NCBI GenBank assembly: GCA_025929585.1
Contig: JAICPY010000015.1
Coordinates: 1-58,288, forward strand
Reading direction: 5' to 3'
DNA from: Steroidobacter sp.
GTDB lineage: Bacteria > Pseudomonadota > Gammaproteobacteria > Steroidobacterales > Steroidobacteraceae
DNA length: 58,288 nt
Below the pieces are notes generated by a model. That model was not told where the DNA came from. It did not search any database and was given only the letters and a program-made list of their open reading frames with translations. The translations under genes were made by a program, and so were the position numbers. Below are positions 1 to 8,326 of the stretch, piece after piece (the stretch's first letter is position 1; the number at the start of each line of letters is the position of its first letter).

Positions 1-1687
1 ATTCGGCTTGGGAGCCGCCGGCGATCCGACTCGAGAAGATCTCATCGACTGGGCCCGCGGAATCGACGTTCAGGACAAAGATCCGGTGAACGGCAACAAC
101 ACCGAAGCGCGACGCATCATGGGCGACTCCCTCCACGCGCAGCCCGTCGTAGTTATCTATGGAGGTACGCCCTCAGACAGCGACCTCGATGACGCCGCAA
201 TCTTCGTGCCCACCAATGACGGCTACCTACATGCTATTGATGCCGCGTCTGGAGAAGAGCTATGGGCCTTCATTCCGCAAGAGGTGTTGCCTGAATTGAA
301 GATGCTCTATCAGAACGAAACAACGGCAACGAAGCAGTACACGCTTGATGGCGAAATTTCGGTACTCAAGTACGACGTAAACTCAGATGGGATTATCGAC
401 TCGGATGCAGGTGATAGGGTGCTGCTGTTCTTCGGGCAAGGCCGCGGCGGCAACACCTATTACGGACTGGATGTCACCTCGAAGAGCGAGCCGAAGTTCA
501 TGTGGTCCTCACAGTTCCCAGGCGGCGGTCAGGCTTGGTCCACGCCCGTACTGGCTCGCGTAAACATCGACGGGGCTACACAAAACAGCCAGAAGCTCGC
601 GCTTGTCATTGGTGGCGGATACGACGCTGCAGAAGACGGACAGTTCTATGTCAGTAGCGCTAGTGCGGGAAATCGGATTTTCATGGTCGATGCACTGTAC
701 GGTACCCTTCTATGGTCTGCCGGGCCCGTGGTGCCACTTGCGACGCCCGGCGCCGCGGACCTGCAACTGGAAAGGATGGTTCACAGCATCCCCAGCCGGG
801 TTGCAGTACTCGATACCAACCTGGATGGCTATGCAGATCGCATGTACGTCGGCGATATGGCGGCTCAGTTGTGGCGCTTTGATATCACCAACGGCAACGC
901 TGCAAACGCCTTGGTTGCCGGAGGCGTCATAGCTTCCTTAGGCAGTCACGGAGCGGCCTCGCCCACCGAGGAGAACTCGAGGCGCTTCTACAATGTGCCG
1001 GATGTGGCAGCGATTCAGCAGCCAGGCACCGTGCCCTTTCTCAACATCGCGATCGGCTCAGGTTACAGGGGTCATCCTCTCAATACCGTTACCCAAGATC
1101 GCTTTTACTCCATACGCGACCCGCTGTCTTTCCGTGCTATGACGCAGAGCGAATACGACAGCTTTGATGTCATCACTGATGCTGATGCGGACCTGCAGGA
1201 TCTTACGACCGATGTGACGCCGGTGATCGCCCCGGATTCCAAGGGCTGGAAGCTGTTGCTAAACCAACCAGGTAATGCCTGGCAAGGCGAGAAAGTGCTA
1301 TCCGCTGCCAGCACGTTTGACAACAAGATCTTCTTCACGACGTACATACCCTCGCGCTCCAGCACGAACACGTGTCAGCAGAACTCAGCCGGCACAGGCA
1401 TGAATCGCGCGTATGTGGTTAATGCCATCAATGCTACTCCGGTACTCCCGCCACGCGATACGCCGAGCGATCCGACTAATCCGACCGATCCACCGGAGAC
1501 GCCGGATCCGCCTAGCCCTGAAGATCGCTACGCCGATCTCGCGCAAGGTGGCATTGCTCCGGAAATCTCGTTCCTTTTCCCGGAGCCAAATAAGCTGGTA
1601 TGTCTCTCTGGTGTCGAGGTCTTGAGCGCGTGCACGAACTTCGACAGCCGAATCAAGACGTATTGGCGGGAATCCAGCGCTCAATAG
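1..1687 (+). CDS. pilY1: Type IV pilus tip/assembly protein PilY1, C-terminal part (5' truncated)
   Basis: PilY1 is the calcium-dependent tip-associated protein of type IV pili that controls extension/retraction and surface sensing. The frame is open to the left edge, so the N-terminal part lies outside the window and about 560 residues are seen. They form the beta-propeller-like C-terminal domain, with repeated strands such as FVPTNDGYLHAIDAASG and LLFFGQGRGGNTYYGLDV. Two EF-hand-like loops are visible: DVNSDGIID near nt 374 and DTNLDGYAD near nt 810, matching the D-x-N-x-D-G-x-x-D calcium sites of the family. A proline/threonine-rich linker (about nt 1440-1520) precedes a short Cys-containing tail. 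A pilin gene follows 9 nt downstream, as in fimU-pilVWXY1-pilE operons. Family call is secure. Confidence 0.93.
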   Translation, partial: FGLGAAGDPTREDLIDWARGIDVQDKDPVNGNNTEARRIMGDSLHAQPVVVIYGGTPSDSDLDDAAIFVPTNDGYLHAIDAASGEELWAFIPQEVLPELKMLYQNETTATKQYTLDGEISVLKYDVNSDGIIDSDAGDRVLLFFGQGRGGNTYYGLDVTSKSEPKFMWSSQFPGGGQAWSTPVLARVNIDGATQNSQKLALVIGGGYDAAEDGQFYVSSASAGNRIFMVDALYGTLLWSAGPVVPLATPGAADLQLERMVHSIPSRVAVLDTNLDGYADRMYVGDMAAQLWRFDITNGNAANALVAGGVIASLGSHGAASPTEENSRRFYNVPDVAAIQQPGTVPFLNIAIGSGYRGHPLNTVTQDRFYSIRDPLSFRAMTQSEYDSFDVITDADADLQDLTTDVTPVIAPDSKGWKLLLNQPGNAWQGEKVLSAASTFDNKIFFTTYIPSRSSTNTCQQNSAGTGMNRAYVVNAINATPVLPPRDTPSDPTNPTDPPETPDPPSPEDRYADLAQGGIAPEISFLFPEPNKLVCLSGVEVLSACTNFDSRIKTYWRESSAQ

Positions 1688-1696
1688 GATGAACGT

Positions 1697-2182
1697 ATGT
1701 CGATCATGATCACTCAAGCAAACTCGCAGAGAACCACGGTACCGCGGGTGCGTGCAGCGCGTCCCCTCCGCCCCATGAGCGGCGTCACCCTAATCGAACT
1801 CATGGTGGTTATCATCGTCGTGGCAATTCTCGGCACGATCGCCCTCAGCACCTATCGCGGATATCTAATCCGCACGAACCGGACGGAAGCGAAAACGCAA
1901 CTGCTGCGGATTCAAGCAGCGCAAGAGAAATTCTTCCTTCAGCGAAACCGCTATTCGACCGCAGCTGAGCTGGACGATGCCCCTCCGGCGGGACTTGGGA
2001 TACCGTTGGTTACGCCAAGTGGGATGTATAACATCGACCTCGTAGATGTAACGGATACGACGTACACGGCGCGAGCCAGAGCGATCAACGGCCAATTGGA
2101 TGACACCGCCGCATGCCAGACACTAACGATAGATGAATCGGGCGCGCGCACTCCAGGGGACGATTCCGGTTGCTGGAGATGA
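1697..2182 (+). CDS. pilE: PilE-like minor type IV pilin (prepilin)
   Basis: 161-residue prepilin. The type III signal reads G-VTLIEL at residues 29-35, with the invariant Glu at mature position 5, followed by the hydrophobic helix MVVIIVVAILGTIALSTY. Position +1 is Val, not the usual Phe/Met. Two C-terminal cysteines (AACQ and SGCW) can form the D-loop disulfide. The first ATG is chosen because AGGA lies 7-8 nt upstream; it gives a long (29 aa) basic leader. The only closer Met would leave a 3-residue leader. It should be processed by PilD and incorporated in or near the pilus tip complex; linkage to pilY1 supports the PilE assignment over a FimT/GspH pilin. Confidence 0.88.
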   Translation: MSIMITQANSQRTTVPRVRAARPLRPMSGVTLIELMVVIIVVAILGTIALSTYRGYLIRTNRTEAKTQLLRIQAAQEKFFLQRNRYSTAAELDDAPPAGLGIPLVTPSGMYNIDLVDVTDTTYTARARAINGQLDDTAACQTLTIDESGARTPGDDSGCWR

Positions 2183-2418
2183 CGCCAAACGGTTGCCTGT
2201 AGCGTGTCGCACCTAGACGACGTCCACTCAGATACCTTTATCCCCACGCGCCAATCTTGTATCCTCCGCGCTCGGTCGTGCCCGGGAGCTTTTACAAAAA
2301 AGGACCTTCTGTGGCTATCTTCGCGGGAACAAGCCATAAGTCCTGCGGATTAAGAGGCCGTGAAAATTTGTCGCTCTGGTCATTTTTTATCCGTCCCAGA
2401 ATGAAGGGGAAAGAAGTC

Positions 2419-2730
2419 ATGAAGAAAACGATCTCCACAACGCTGAAGGCAGTCCTTGCTGCTACTGCACTCGTCGCTGCTAGCGGTTGCGTATCGCAGA
2501 AGACAGTCGACGAAATCCGCGCAACCGCCGATAAGGCAGTGCAGGATGCGGCGGCTGCGAAGGCTGCTGCTGATTCCGCGGCGAGCGCCGCGCAGTCTGC
2601 GCGTTCGGCTGCAGACAGCGCGCAAAGCGCTGCGAATCAGGCGTTGCAGGCCGCTCAGGCCAGCCAGGCCTGCTGCGATGCTACCAACGAGAAGATGGAT
2701 CGTATGTTCAAGAAGTCCGTGTCGAAGTAA
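2419..2730 (+). CDS. Lpp/OprI-like alanine-zipper outer membrane lipoprotein
   Basis: 103-residue lipoprotein. MKKTISTTLKAVLAATALVA is the signal peptide and ASGC the lipobox, so the mature protein starts at Cys25. The mature part is a heptad-patterned Ala-rich helix (runs of AAxSAxxAAxSA) typical of the Lpp/alanine-zipper family that trimerises in the periplasm. Unlike E. coli Lpp it does not end in Tyr-Arg-Lys; it ends KKSVSK, so covalent linkage to peptidoglycan is possible but not shown. The ATG at 2419 has GGGGAAAG upstream; the longer frame from 2257 has no signal. A strong terminator follows at once, consistent with a monocistronic abundant transcript. An L,D-transpeptidase lies next door on the opposite strand. 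Confidence 0.85.
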   Translation: MKKTISTTLKAVLAATALVAASGCVSQKTVDEIRATADKAVQDAAAAKAAADSAASAAQSARSAADSAQSAANQALQAAQASQACCDATNEKMDRMFKKSVSK

Positions 2731-2755
2731 TTCGATCGGATCGACGAACGAAAGG

Positions 2756-2785
2756 CGCCGCGGAGAAATCCGCGGCGTTTTTTTT
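2756..2785 (+). terminator. Rho-independent terminator of the Lpp-like gene
   Basis: A 9-bp perfect stem CGCCGCGGA / TCCGCGGCG with a GAAA tetraloop is followed by eight T residues. It lies 26 nt after the stop codon of the lipoprotein gene. Confidence 0.93.
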
Positions 2786-3020
2786 GCGCGAGCGTTTTAG
2801 AAAGGATTCGGCTGGAGCCGGCAGAGATCCAGCTGGGGTAGCCGAGGAGAAGTGAACCCGATTTCGATGGCCGATCGCGGCATGTGAAGGCGGACCCCAC
2901 AGCCTCAGCTATGGACTAACTCGGTGGATAGATAACCTCAGCCGCAGGGTCCGCATGCGCAGTGTATCAGTAGCCGCTGCTGACACCTGGCTCGTAATCA
3001 CAAAAGGATCTGAATAGAAC
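2786..3020. other. Intergenic region with a long-range 8-bp stem
   Basis: No gene seen between two convergent genes. GCGGACCC at 2890-2897 and GGGTCCGC at 2947-2954 form a perfect 8-bp stem around 49 nt. There is no T-tract, and no tRNA-like anticodon or T arm. It could be a bidirectional 3'-end structure or a small RNA; function unknown. Confidence 0.4.
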
Positions 3021-3992
3021 TTACGGAGCCGTGCCGATCAGCGCAGTCGTCTGATTGCCGAGCACGACGGGCTCAGGAATTCCGCTAGCGCGGATGAATG
3101 CTTTCTCCGCTCGGGACCAGTCGATCGCCACCGTTCGGTCCTGCGTAGCAGAGACGAGCAAACGAGTGATGCTGGTTAGGCTACTGAGACTTTCGTCCTT
3201 CTGACCTTCCAGAGGCGAATGGACTTCGATGTATAGCTCGCTCCCCTGCCAGCCCATCTTGTATGGCTGATCGATCATCAGCACCGGCGTGTTCACCGGC
3301 ACGAGCTTGAAGAATTCCTCGATATCTTCAGGAAACATTCGGATGCATCCGTGAGTGACTTGCATGCCGACGCCTGCAGGACGATTCGTTCCATGGATTA
3401 GATATGCGCCGCCCGGGATATCAAGGCGCATCGCGTAGTCCCCCAAAGGATTGTCTGGTCCCGCAGGCACGACCTTCGGCAATGGCCGACCTTCCGCAGC
3501 GTGCTCACGCCGGACGGATTCAGGGGGATACCAAGCCGGTTTTTCGCGCTTGTTGATGACGCGAGTTCGGCCCAATGGGGTCTTCCAATCCATCTTGCCG
3601 ATACTGATCGGATACGTCTTCACGACCGGAGGCGCGCCCGCTTTGGAGGGCGGAAAGTAATAGAGACGATGCTCGGCGAGGCTGACGACGATACCCTCAC
3701 GCGGCGTAGCCGGGAGGATGTATCGAGAGGGAATCAGCACCTCTGTGCCCTCCCCGGGCAGCCAAGGATCAACCCCGGGATTCGCTGCGACGATTTCCTC
3801 GTAGCCAACTCCGTTTCGCCGTCCGATATCCAGTAGTGTGTCTTCGTGCTGCGCGATGACGCGCTGGACCTCGCCTACTACGGTATCCGAGCCCGACGGC
3901 AGGAGGTAGGTCGCAGCCGAGGCCACGCCGGAGCTCGCGCAAGCCAAAGTCAGCGCGGCGATCAAAAGGGCTCTGGGAACTCGTCTACTCAC
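3021..3992 (-). CDS. L,D-transpeptidase (YkuD/ErfK family), periplasmic
   Basis: Forms 3-3 crosslinks in peptidoglycan, or links it to an outer membrane lipoprotein. The GTG at 3992 is chosen because it opens a signal peptide (SRRVPRALLIAALTLAC, cleaved near VASAA) and has GAGAGA upstream; the longer frame to 4073 adds an unlikely N-terminus. A LysM-like segment (about mature residues 15-65, with EEIVAANPGVDPWLPGEG) precedes the YkuD domain. The catalytic signature HGTN...THGCIRM is intact, with Cys as nucleophile. It lies 3' of plsX on the same strand, where fabH usually sits, so the fatty-acid cluster is broken here. The Lpp-like protein encoded opposite is a plausible substrate (inference). 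Confidence 0.9.
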   Translation of the reverse strand: MSRRVPRALLIAALTLACASSGVASAATYLLPSGSDTVVGEVQRVIAQHEDTLLDIGRRNGVGYEEIVAANPGVDPWLPGEGTEVLIPSRYILPATPREGIVVSLAEHRLYYFPPSKAGAPPVVKTYPISIGKMDWKTPLGRTRVINKREKPAWYPPESVRREHAAEGRPLPKVVPAGPDNPLGDYAMRLDIPGGAYLIHGTNRPAGVGMQVTHGCIRMFPEDIEEFFKLVPVNTPVLMIDQPYKMGWQGSELYIEVHSPLEGQKDESLSSLTSITRLLVSATQDRTVAIDWSRAEKAFIRASGIPEPVVLGNQTTALIGTAP

Positions 3993-4087
3993 AGTTCTCT
4001 CGTGCGTCCACAACGCAGCATTGGACAGCTTCAACACACTTTCATTCCAGACGCAAGGTAGCGCCGCCGCCAAGCGGATTCCAGTAT

Positions 4088-5119
4088 CTATGCCGCCGAT
4101 TCTTGACGCTGGGCCTTCAGCAAGTTCGAAATCTGGCTTGGCACACCCTTACGGGCTTCGATCAGGGCAACTCGTAACGCGTTCGCAAACGAAACCTCAT
4201 CGGCTCGTCCATGACTCTTGATGACGATGCCGCTCAAACCCACCATGCTGGCCCCGTTATAGGTGCGAGGGTCGAACTCTCGACGCAGTGACTTGAACAC
4301 AGGCCAAGACGCGAGTGCCGCGAGATATCGCAACGGATTGCGCGTGTATTCCGCCTTTGCAGCGCTAACAAGCATCGATACGACGCCTTCCATGGTCTTC
4401 AGTGCGACATTGCCGGTGAACCCATCCGTTACGATGACGTCGGCCTCGCCGGAGAAAATATCATCGCCCTCCACGAACCCAATGTAGTTGAGCTTACTTG
4501 CGGAGAGCAGCCGCGATGCCTCTTGTACGACGCCATCGCCTTTCATCTCTTCTTCGCCGATGTTGAGCAAGCCTACGCGAGGCTTCGCAATGCCGTGCAT
4601 ATCGGAGGCAACGACGCAGCCCATGACGGCAAACTGAAATAGATGCTCGGCGGTGCATTCGGAATTCGCGCCCAAATCCAAGACATGTGTATGCCCGTGA
4701 CGAGCCGGTATGCGCGATATGATTGCTGGACGATCGATACCTTCGATCGTTTTCAGCACGAAGCGAGCAGTCGCCATGAGCGCGCCAGTATTGCCTGCAC
4801 TGATGCAGGCTTGCGCCTCCCCCGCTTTCACGAGATCGATAGCAACGCGCATCGAAGAATCTTTCTTCTTACGCAGCGCATCCTGTGGCTTCTCATCCAT
4901 GCTCACGACCTGAGTGGCGGCGCGCACGATGAGTCGCTCGGCCAACTTAGGAGAGATACCTTTAAGGAGAGGATGGATCTGTTCTGGGATACCGGTGAGG
5001 ATCACTCGTAGGTGCGGCTCACCACGTAACGCGGCTAGCGAGGCCGGCACTGTAACTTGCGGGCCATGGTCGCCACCCATCGCATCCACCGCGATCGTGA
5101 TCGGCCCGTTGCTACTCAT
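4088..5119 (-). CDS. plsX: Phosphate acyltransferase PlsX
   Basis: 343 residues, the usual length. PlsX converts acyl-ACP to acyl-phosphate for phospholipid synthesis, as a peripheral membrane enzyme. The N-terminal AVDAMGGDHGP motif, the SAGNTGALMA stretch and the VTDGFTGNVALK motif are all typical. It follows rpmF and yceD in the conserved yceD-rpmF-plsX order. The expected downstream fabH-fabD-fabG-acpP genes are absent; an L,D-transpeptidase follows instead. A Met start with a normal N-terminus supports the chosen start. Confidence 0.97.
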   Translation of the reverse strand: MSSNGPITIAVDAMGGDHGPQVTVPASLAALRGEPHLRVILTGIPEQIHPLLKGISPKLAERLIVRAATQVVSMDEKPQDALRKKKDSSMRVAIDLVKAGEAQACISAGNTGALMATARFVLKTIEGIDRPAIISRIPARHGHTHVLDLGANSECTAEHLFQFAVMGCVVASDMHGIAKPRVGLLNIGEEEMKGDGVVQEASRLLSASKLNYIGFVEGDDIFSGEADVIVTDGFTGNVALKTMEGVVSMLVSAAKAEYTRNPLRYLAALASWPVFKSLRREFDPRTYNGASMVGLSGIVIKSHGRADEVSFANALRVALIEARKGVPSQISNLLKAQRQESAA

Positions 5120-5153
5120 GGAAGCTGAAGGGTGTGCTGGAGGGTGCGGAACA

Positions 5154-5178
5154 AAGGCTGCTCATGCGCGGCAGCCTT
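5154..5178. other. Intergenic hairpin between rpmF and plsX
   Basis: AAGGCTGC and GCAGCCTT form a perfect 8-bp stem with a 9-nt loop. There is no T-tract. It may tune the rpmF:plsX ratio, e.g. as an attenuator or RNase site (inference). Confidence 0.45.
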
Positions 5179-5261
5179 GGTATGAAGCACGTCAGTCGGA
5201 TTCAACTGGCCCACTCATGAGCTCTCGATTGAGCTTTAAGCGCGGGCCAAATGGTAGACGC

Positions 5262-5453
5262 TTATTCTGCGTCCGACTTCTCGCGGGTCTCGATGACTTT
5301 CTTGCCGCGATAGAAACCGTCCGGGGTGATGCGATGACGTGAGTGCGTTTCTCCGGATGTCGGATCGACGGACAACGCAGGGCGCTCCAAACCATCGTGC
5401 GAACGATGCATGCCGCGTTTGGAGGGGGTCTTTCTGCTCTTTTGAACTGCCAT
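5262..5453 (-). CDS. rpmF: 50S ribosomal protein L32
   Basis: 63 residues beginning [20 protein letters not shown], the canonical bacterial L32 N-terminus. [16 protein letters not shown] in the C-terminal half is also conserved. It is slightly longer than E. coli L32 (57 aa), with an acidic tail. Like E. coli L32 it lacks the zinc-ribbon cysteines. It sits between yceD (24 nt upstream) and plsX, and is probably transcribed from the yceD promoter. Confidence 0.97.
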   Translation of the reverse strand: MAVQKSRKTPSKRGMHRSHDGLERPALSVDPTSGETHSRHRITPDGFYRGKKVIETREKSDAE

Positions 5454-5477
5454 GATTCTCTACTCCACTAATGCGGT

Positions 5478-6002
5478 TCAACGCTTACGCATCATGTCCC
5501 GCAGATTCTGAAACGGTTTCTGTCCTGCGTCTGCATCGTTTATCTCGGACTGTGCCTGCTGCAATCGCTGCTGCTCGTCACAATCGTCCTCGGCATGCAT
5601 CGGGACCAGCGGTAACGCCAATAAAACTTGATCCTCAACGAGCCAACGCAGGTCAAATCGATTCGGATTCGCCAGGACGGGCTCGTACCCGCCAGGCTCA
5701 TCAGCCAATTCTTCATCTACGACCAACACCCGAAAGCTCTCGTCCAACGGATTGGACAGCAGACTCATGCAGCGCTGGCAAGTCAGCACAATCGTGCCGG
5801 ACACACGCCCTGTAATCACGGGCCGCCCATCAAACTCGGAGAAGCTGAGATGTGCGCTTACGCTCGAGCTCTTGGCCGCTCCTGCCTCGCTGAGGCGAGC
5901 TAGCTCCGCGCCGGTGTAGGTCCGATCGATCTCGCTGCCTGCGCCAGCCAGCACAGCGGCATCCACGATATTGTCGTGTCGGACGTCCGGGGGGCTCGGC
6001 AT
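5478..6002 (-). CDS. yceD: YceD (DUF177) 23S rRNA accumulation protein
   Basis: 174 residues. YceD family proteins are needed for normal 23S rRNA accumulation and occur just before rpmF. Family marks seen are the TCQRCM motif in the middle, the VEDQVLLALPLVPMH segment and the C-terminal basic PFQNLRDMMRKR. Length and alignment to the E. coli protein favour the ATG at 6002, although a strong sigma70-like promoter lies so close that the mRNA leader would be only a few nucleotides. It is divergent from maf and first gene of the yceD-rpmF-plsX unit. Confidence 0.93.
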   Translation of the reverse strand: MPSPPDVRHDNIVDAAVLAGAGSEIDRTYTGAELARLSEAGAAKSSSVSAHLSFSEFDGRPVITGRVSGTIVLTCQRCMSLLSNPLDESFRVLVVDEELADEPGGYEPVLANPNRFDLRWLVEDQVLLALPLVPMHAEDDCDEQQRLQQAQSEINDADAGQKPFQNLRDMMRKR

Positions 6003-6011
6003 GGGGCGCGT

Positions 6012-6040
6012 ATACTAGCGGCGCCCCCCCTGGCTGTCAA
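6012..6040 (-). promoter_or_regulatory. Sigma70-like promoter of yceD-rpmF-plsX
   Basis: On the minus strand a perfect -35 TTGACA (6035-6040) is separated by 17 nt from TAGTAT (6012-6017). Predicted start is about 6005, only about 3 nt before the yceD ATG. A weaker alternative -10 (TATACG) would lie even closer to the start codon. Confidence 0.6.
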
Positions 6041-6098
6041 AAGCAAAAGGCCTTTAAATGCTTGTTTTTCTAAGGGATCGTCTGATGAGGACAGGTCG

Positions 6099-6695
6099 AT
6101 GACGAGTGGTGCGCAAGGATTGCGGTGTGTGCTCGGGTCCACTTCTCAGTATCGCCGTACGCTCTTGGAAAGATTGGGAATTCCTTTCACAGTCGCCGCA
6201 CCCGATGTGGATGAGACCTCCCTACCCGCCGAACTGCCTATCGACTTGGTGCATCGCCTGGCCCGCGCGAAGGCAGAGAGCGTCGCGCAGCGTCAATCCA
6301 AAGCGCTGGTGATCGGATCCGATCAGCTGGCGGTCTGCGGTCGCGAGATCCTCGGTAAGCCCGGATCGGGCGAGCGCGCTATTGCGCAACTCCAACAACT
6401 CAGCGGGCAACGCATCACCTTCTATACCGCGGTCCACGTCGTCAACTCCGAAACCGGATCGAACGAAGGCCACTTAGACGCAACGACGGTGCACTTTCGA
6501 ACTCTGACCGAAGAAGAGATCCGAAGTTATGTCGCTCGCGACAAACCCTATCATTGCGCAGGCGGATTCAAGATCGAAGCATTGGGCATATCGCTATTCA
6601 CTCGCGTCGATAGCCAGGATCCAACAGCACTCATCGGTTTGCCTCTAATTTGGCTCTCCGGTGCACTGCGACGTCATGGATTCAAGGTGCCTTGA
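6099..6695 (+). CDS. yceF: Maf-family nucleotide pyrophosphatase (YceF type, 7-methyl-GTP)
   Basis: 198 residues from the ATG at 6099, which has GAGG about 10 nt upstream; the open frame continues to 5976 without a plausible start. Maf proteins hydrolyse non-canonical NTPs; the YceF subgroup prefers 7-methyl-GTP. The N-terminal phosphate loop LGSTSQYRRTLLERLG, the catalytic GSDQ motif (residues about 70-73) and GKPG are intact. The gene sits between yceD and rluC as in E. coli and overlaps the 3' end of convergent rluC by 14 nt. Confidence 0.93.
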   Translation: MTSGAQGLRCVLGSTSQYRRTLLERLGIPFTVAAPDVDETSLPAELPIDLVHRLARAKAESVAQRQSKALVIGSDQLAVCGREILGKPGSGERAIAQLQQLSGQRITFYTAVHVVNSETGSNEGHLDATTVHFRTLTEEEIRSYVARDKPYHCAGGFKIEALGISLFTRVDSQDPTALIGLPLIWLSGALRRHGFKVP

Positions 6696-7719
6696 GCCCT
6701 CCGGCCGATCGCGCTTTGCTGTTGCGCTGCCTATTCGCGGCCGGGTAAGCCTGTTCCAATTGCTCCAACACCGACTGCAGATCATCGGGAAGCGGAGCCG
6801 TAATCGAGAATGGGGCCGGCGAATCTCGCCGCGTGAAGCTCAGCGAGTACGCGTGCAGAAACATGCGGTGCAATCCAAACTCTTTGAGCTTCGCATCCTT
6901 CTGTCGATCGCCATACTTATCGTCACATGCGATCGGATAACCGGCATGCGAGGCATGCACGCGAATTTGGTGCGTCCGCCCAGTGCCAATCGATACGGAC
7001 ATCAAGCTCGCGAGTTTTCCGAAGTGTTGTACCGGAGTGAAGGTACTCAGCGCTTCCTGACCTTCTGCATGAACACGTACGACTCGCTCACCGCCCTGCT
7101 TTAGATTCGTCTTCAGAGGCAATTCGATGGTCTTCGTTCCATACGGCCAGCGCCCACACAGCAGCGCCTGATAGGTCTTGTCCATCGACCGATCCCGTAG
7201 CAAGGCGTGTAGCTCCCGCAGCACCGAACGCCGCTTGGCGATCAGCAAGCAGCCGCTCGTTTCGCGATCGAGACGATGGACGAGCTCGAGTTCCTTGAGC
7301 TCGGGATGGACCGCACGCAGCGCTTCGATGACGCCAAAGCTCAGTCCGCTTCCGCCGTGAACCGCGACGCCAGGCGGCTTATTGATCACGAACAGCTCTC
7401 TATCTTCATAGATCACCGCCGAGGCGATGAAGTCGCGCAAGGACTTCGACGGCTGTTTCACCTCTGATCTCGCTTCTCGCTGCATCGGCGGCAAACGGAT
7501 GCGATCACCTTCGACTATCCGGTAATCGGGCTTTGCGCGACGACCGTTGACGCGAACTTCGCCCGTGCGCAGGATTCGATAAATCAGGCTGCGCGGCACG
7601 CCTTTGAGCTCGCGAACCAGATAGTTATCGATGCGTTGGCCAGCATCGCCCTGCGTCGCTTCCAGATACGAAACTCCGCTGCGAGCATCGGCGGGCCTAA
7701 GACGTTGCTCCATAGTCAC
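6682..7719 (-). CDS. rluC: 23S rRNA pseudouridine synthase RluC
   Basis: 345 residues. An N-terminal S4 RNA-binding domain (about residues 25-85) precedes the RluA-family catalytic domain with HRLDRETSGCLL, whose Asp is the catalytic residue. Synteny with rne (divergent) and yceF (convergent) is that of E. coli, where RluC modifies U955, U2504 and U2580. The frame opens with GTG (7719) and has ATG two codons later (7713); either may be used, and neither has a strong Shine-Dalgarno. The C-terminal tail is basic. Confidence 0.94.
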   Translation of the reverse strand: MTMEQRLRPADARSGVSYLEATQGDAGQRIDNYLVRELKGVPRSLIYRILRTGEVRVNGRRAKPDYRIVEGDRIRLPPMQREARSEVKQPSKSLRDFIASAVIYEDRELFVINKPPGVAVHGGSGLSFGVIEALRAVHPELKELELVHRLDRETSGCLLIAKRRSVLRELHALLRDRSMDKTYQALLCGRWPYGTKTIELPLKTNLKQGGERVVRVHAEGQEALSTFTPVQHFGKLASLMSVSIGTGRTHQIRVHASHAGYPIACDDKYGDRQKDAKLKEFGLHRMFLHAYSLSFTRRDSPAPFSITAPLPDDLQSVLEQLEQAYPAANRQRNSKARSAGGLKAP

Positions 7720-7729
7720 TCGTAAGCCA

Positions 7730-7758
7730 TTGATTGGTCTGAAGTGCTCTGTTATATT
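7730..7758 (+). promoter_or_regulatory. Sigma70-like promoter, probably for rne
   Basis: TTGATT (7730-7735), a 17-nt spacer and TATATT (7753-7758) point toward rne. If used, the rne leader would be about 560 nt. It lies within 40 nt of the rluC start on the other strand. Confidence 0.65.
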
Positions 7759-7764
7759 CCGCGC

Positions 7765-8326
7765 GATTTCTCTGTTTCAGTGGCACAGGTTCGAGCTTGT
7801 TTGAACTTGCGTACTGAAGCTCATGCGCAATGACTGTCGAATCAGGACACTCTGATCGTTGCGAGATGCCCCAGATCTAATTTGGGCGCGATCCGATGCG
7901 CTCCGCTCGAGCGCACTTTCAAGTGCTCCCGATCGTCAGGGTCCTCTATTCGATAGTGATTGCATCTTAGTTGGTTCCGTTCAGCTCTGTCGTATTGGTT
8001 CTGGTCGAGGCAGGCGATGCCCCGTGGAGCGTAGCTCCGGGAGTAGCGCAACTCACAACGTGCCTGTCCGGCCTTTTCAGACGCGGTTGCTCGAAACCAT
8101 CGCTCCGGCCGCGCGTACGGCGATGCCAGACCTGCAACTCGGGATCTGGATCGACGCGAAGCGCCGCGAGCGGGCCTACAAAGTGACAGGATAAAAAAGG
8201 CGCTGGGTTCCCAAGCCCGCGCAAGGCAACGTCGGATGAATTCATTCCCCGAACGCTCCCTCCGTCCAATGCTGGCGCCCGCCGTGCGTGATCTCGCGGC
8301 CCTTCACGAATATTTAGAAGGGTCTC
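7765..8326 (+). promoter_or_regulatory. Long 5' leader region of rne
   Basis: No gene is seen between the promoter and the rne ATG. In E. coli a 361-nt structured rne leader mediates autoregulation by RNase E; a longer leader here is consistent with that. One clear hairpin lies at 8200-8222: GCGC then GGG pair with CCC then GCGC around an 8-nt loop. GAAGGG before the ATG is the likely ribosome site. Confidence 0.5.

Noticed and set aside
1413-1625. Arg-rich open frame inside pilY1
   Set aside because: Shadow frame of the Pro/Thr-rich linker.
2890-2954. tRNA gene
   Set aside because: Acceptor-like pairing only; length 65 nt, no anticodon stem, T-loop or D-loop pattern.
7859-8194. Open frames in the rne leader
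   Set aside because: Low-quality composition and overlapping frames on both strands; no recognisable protein.
8200-8222. Riboswitch in the rne leader
   Set aside because: One hairpin only; no aptamer class recognised.
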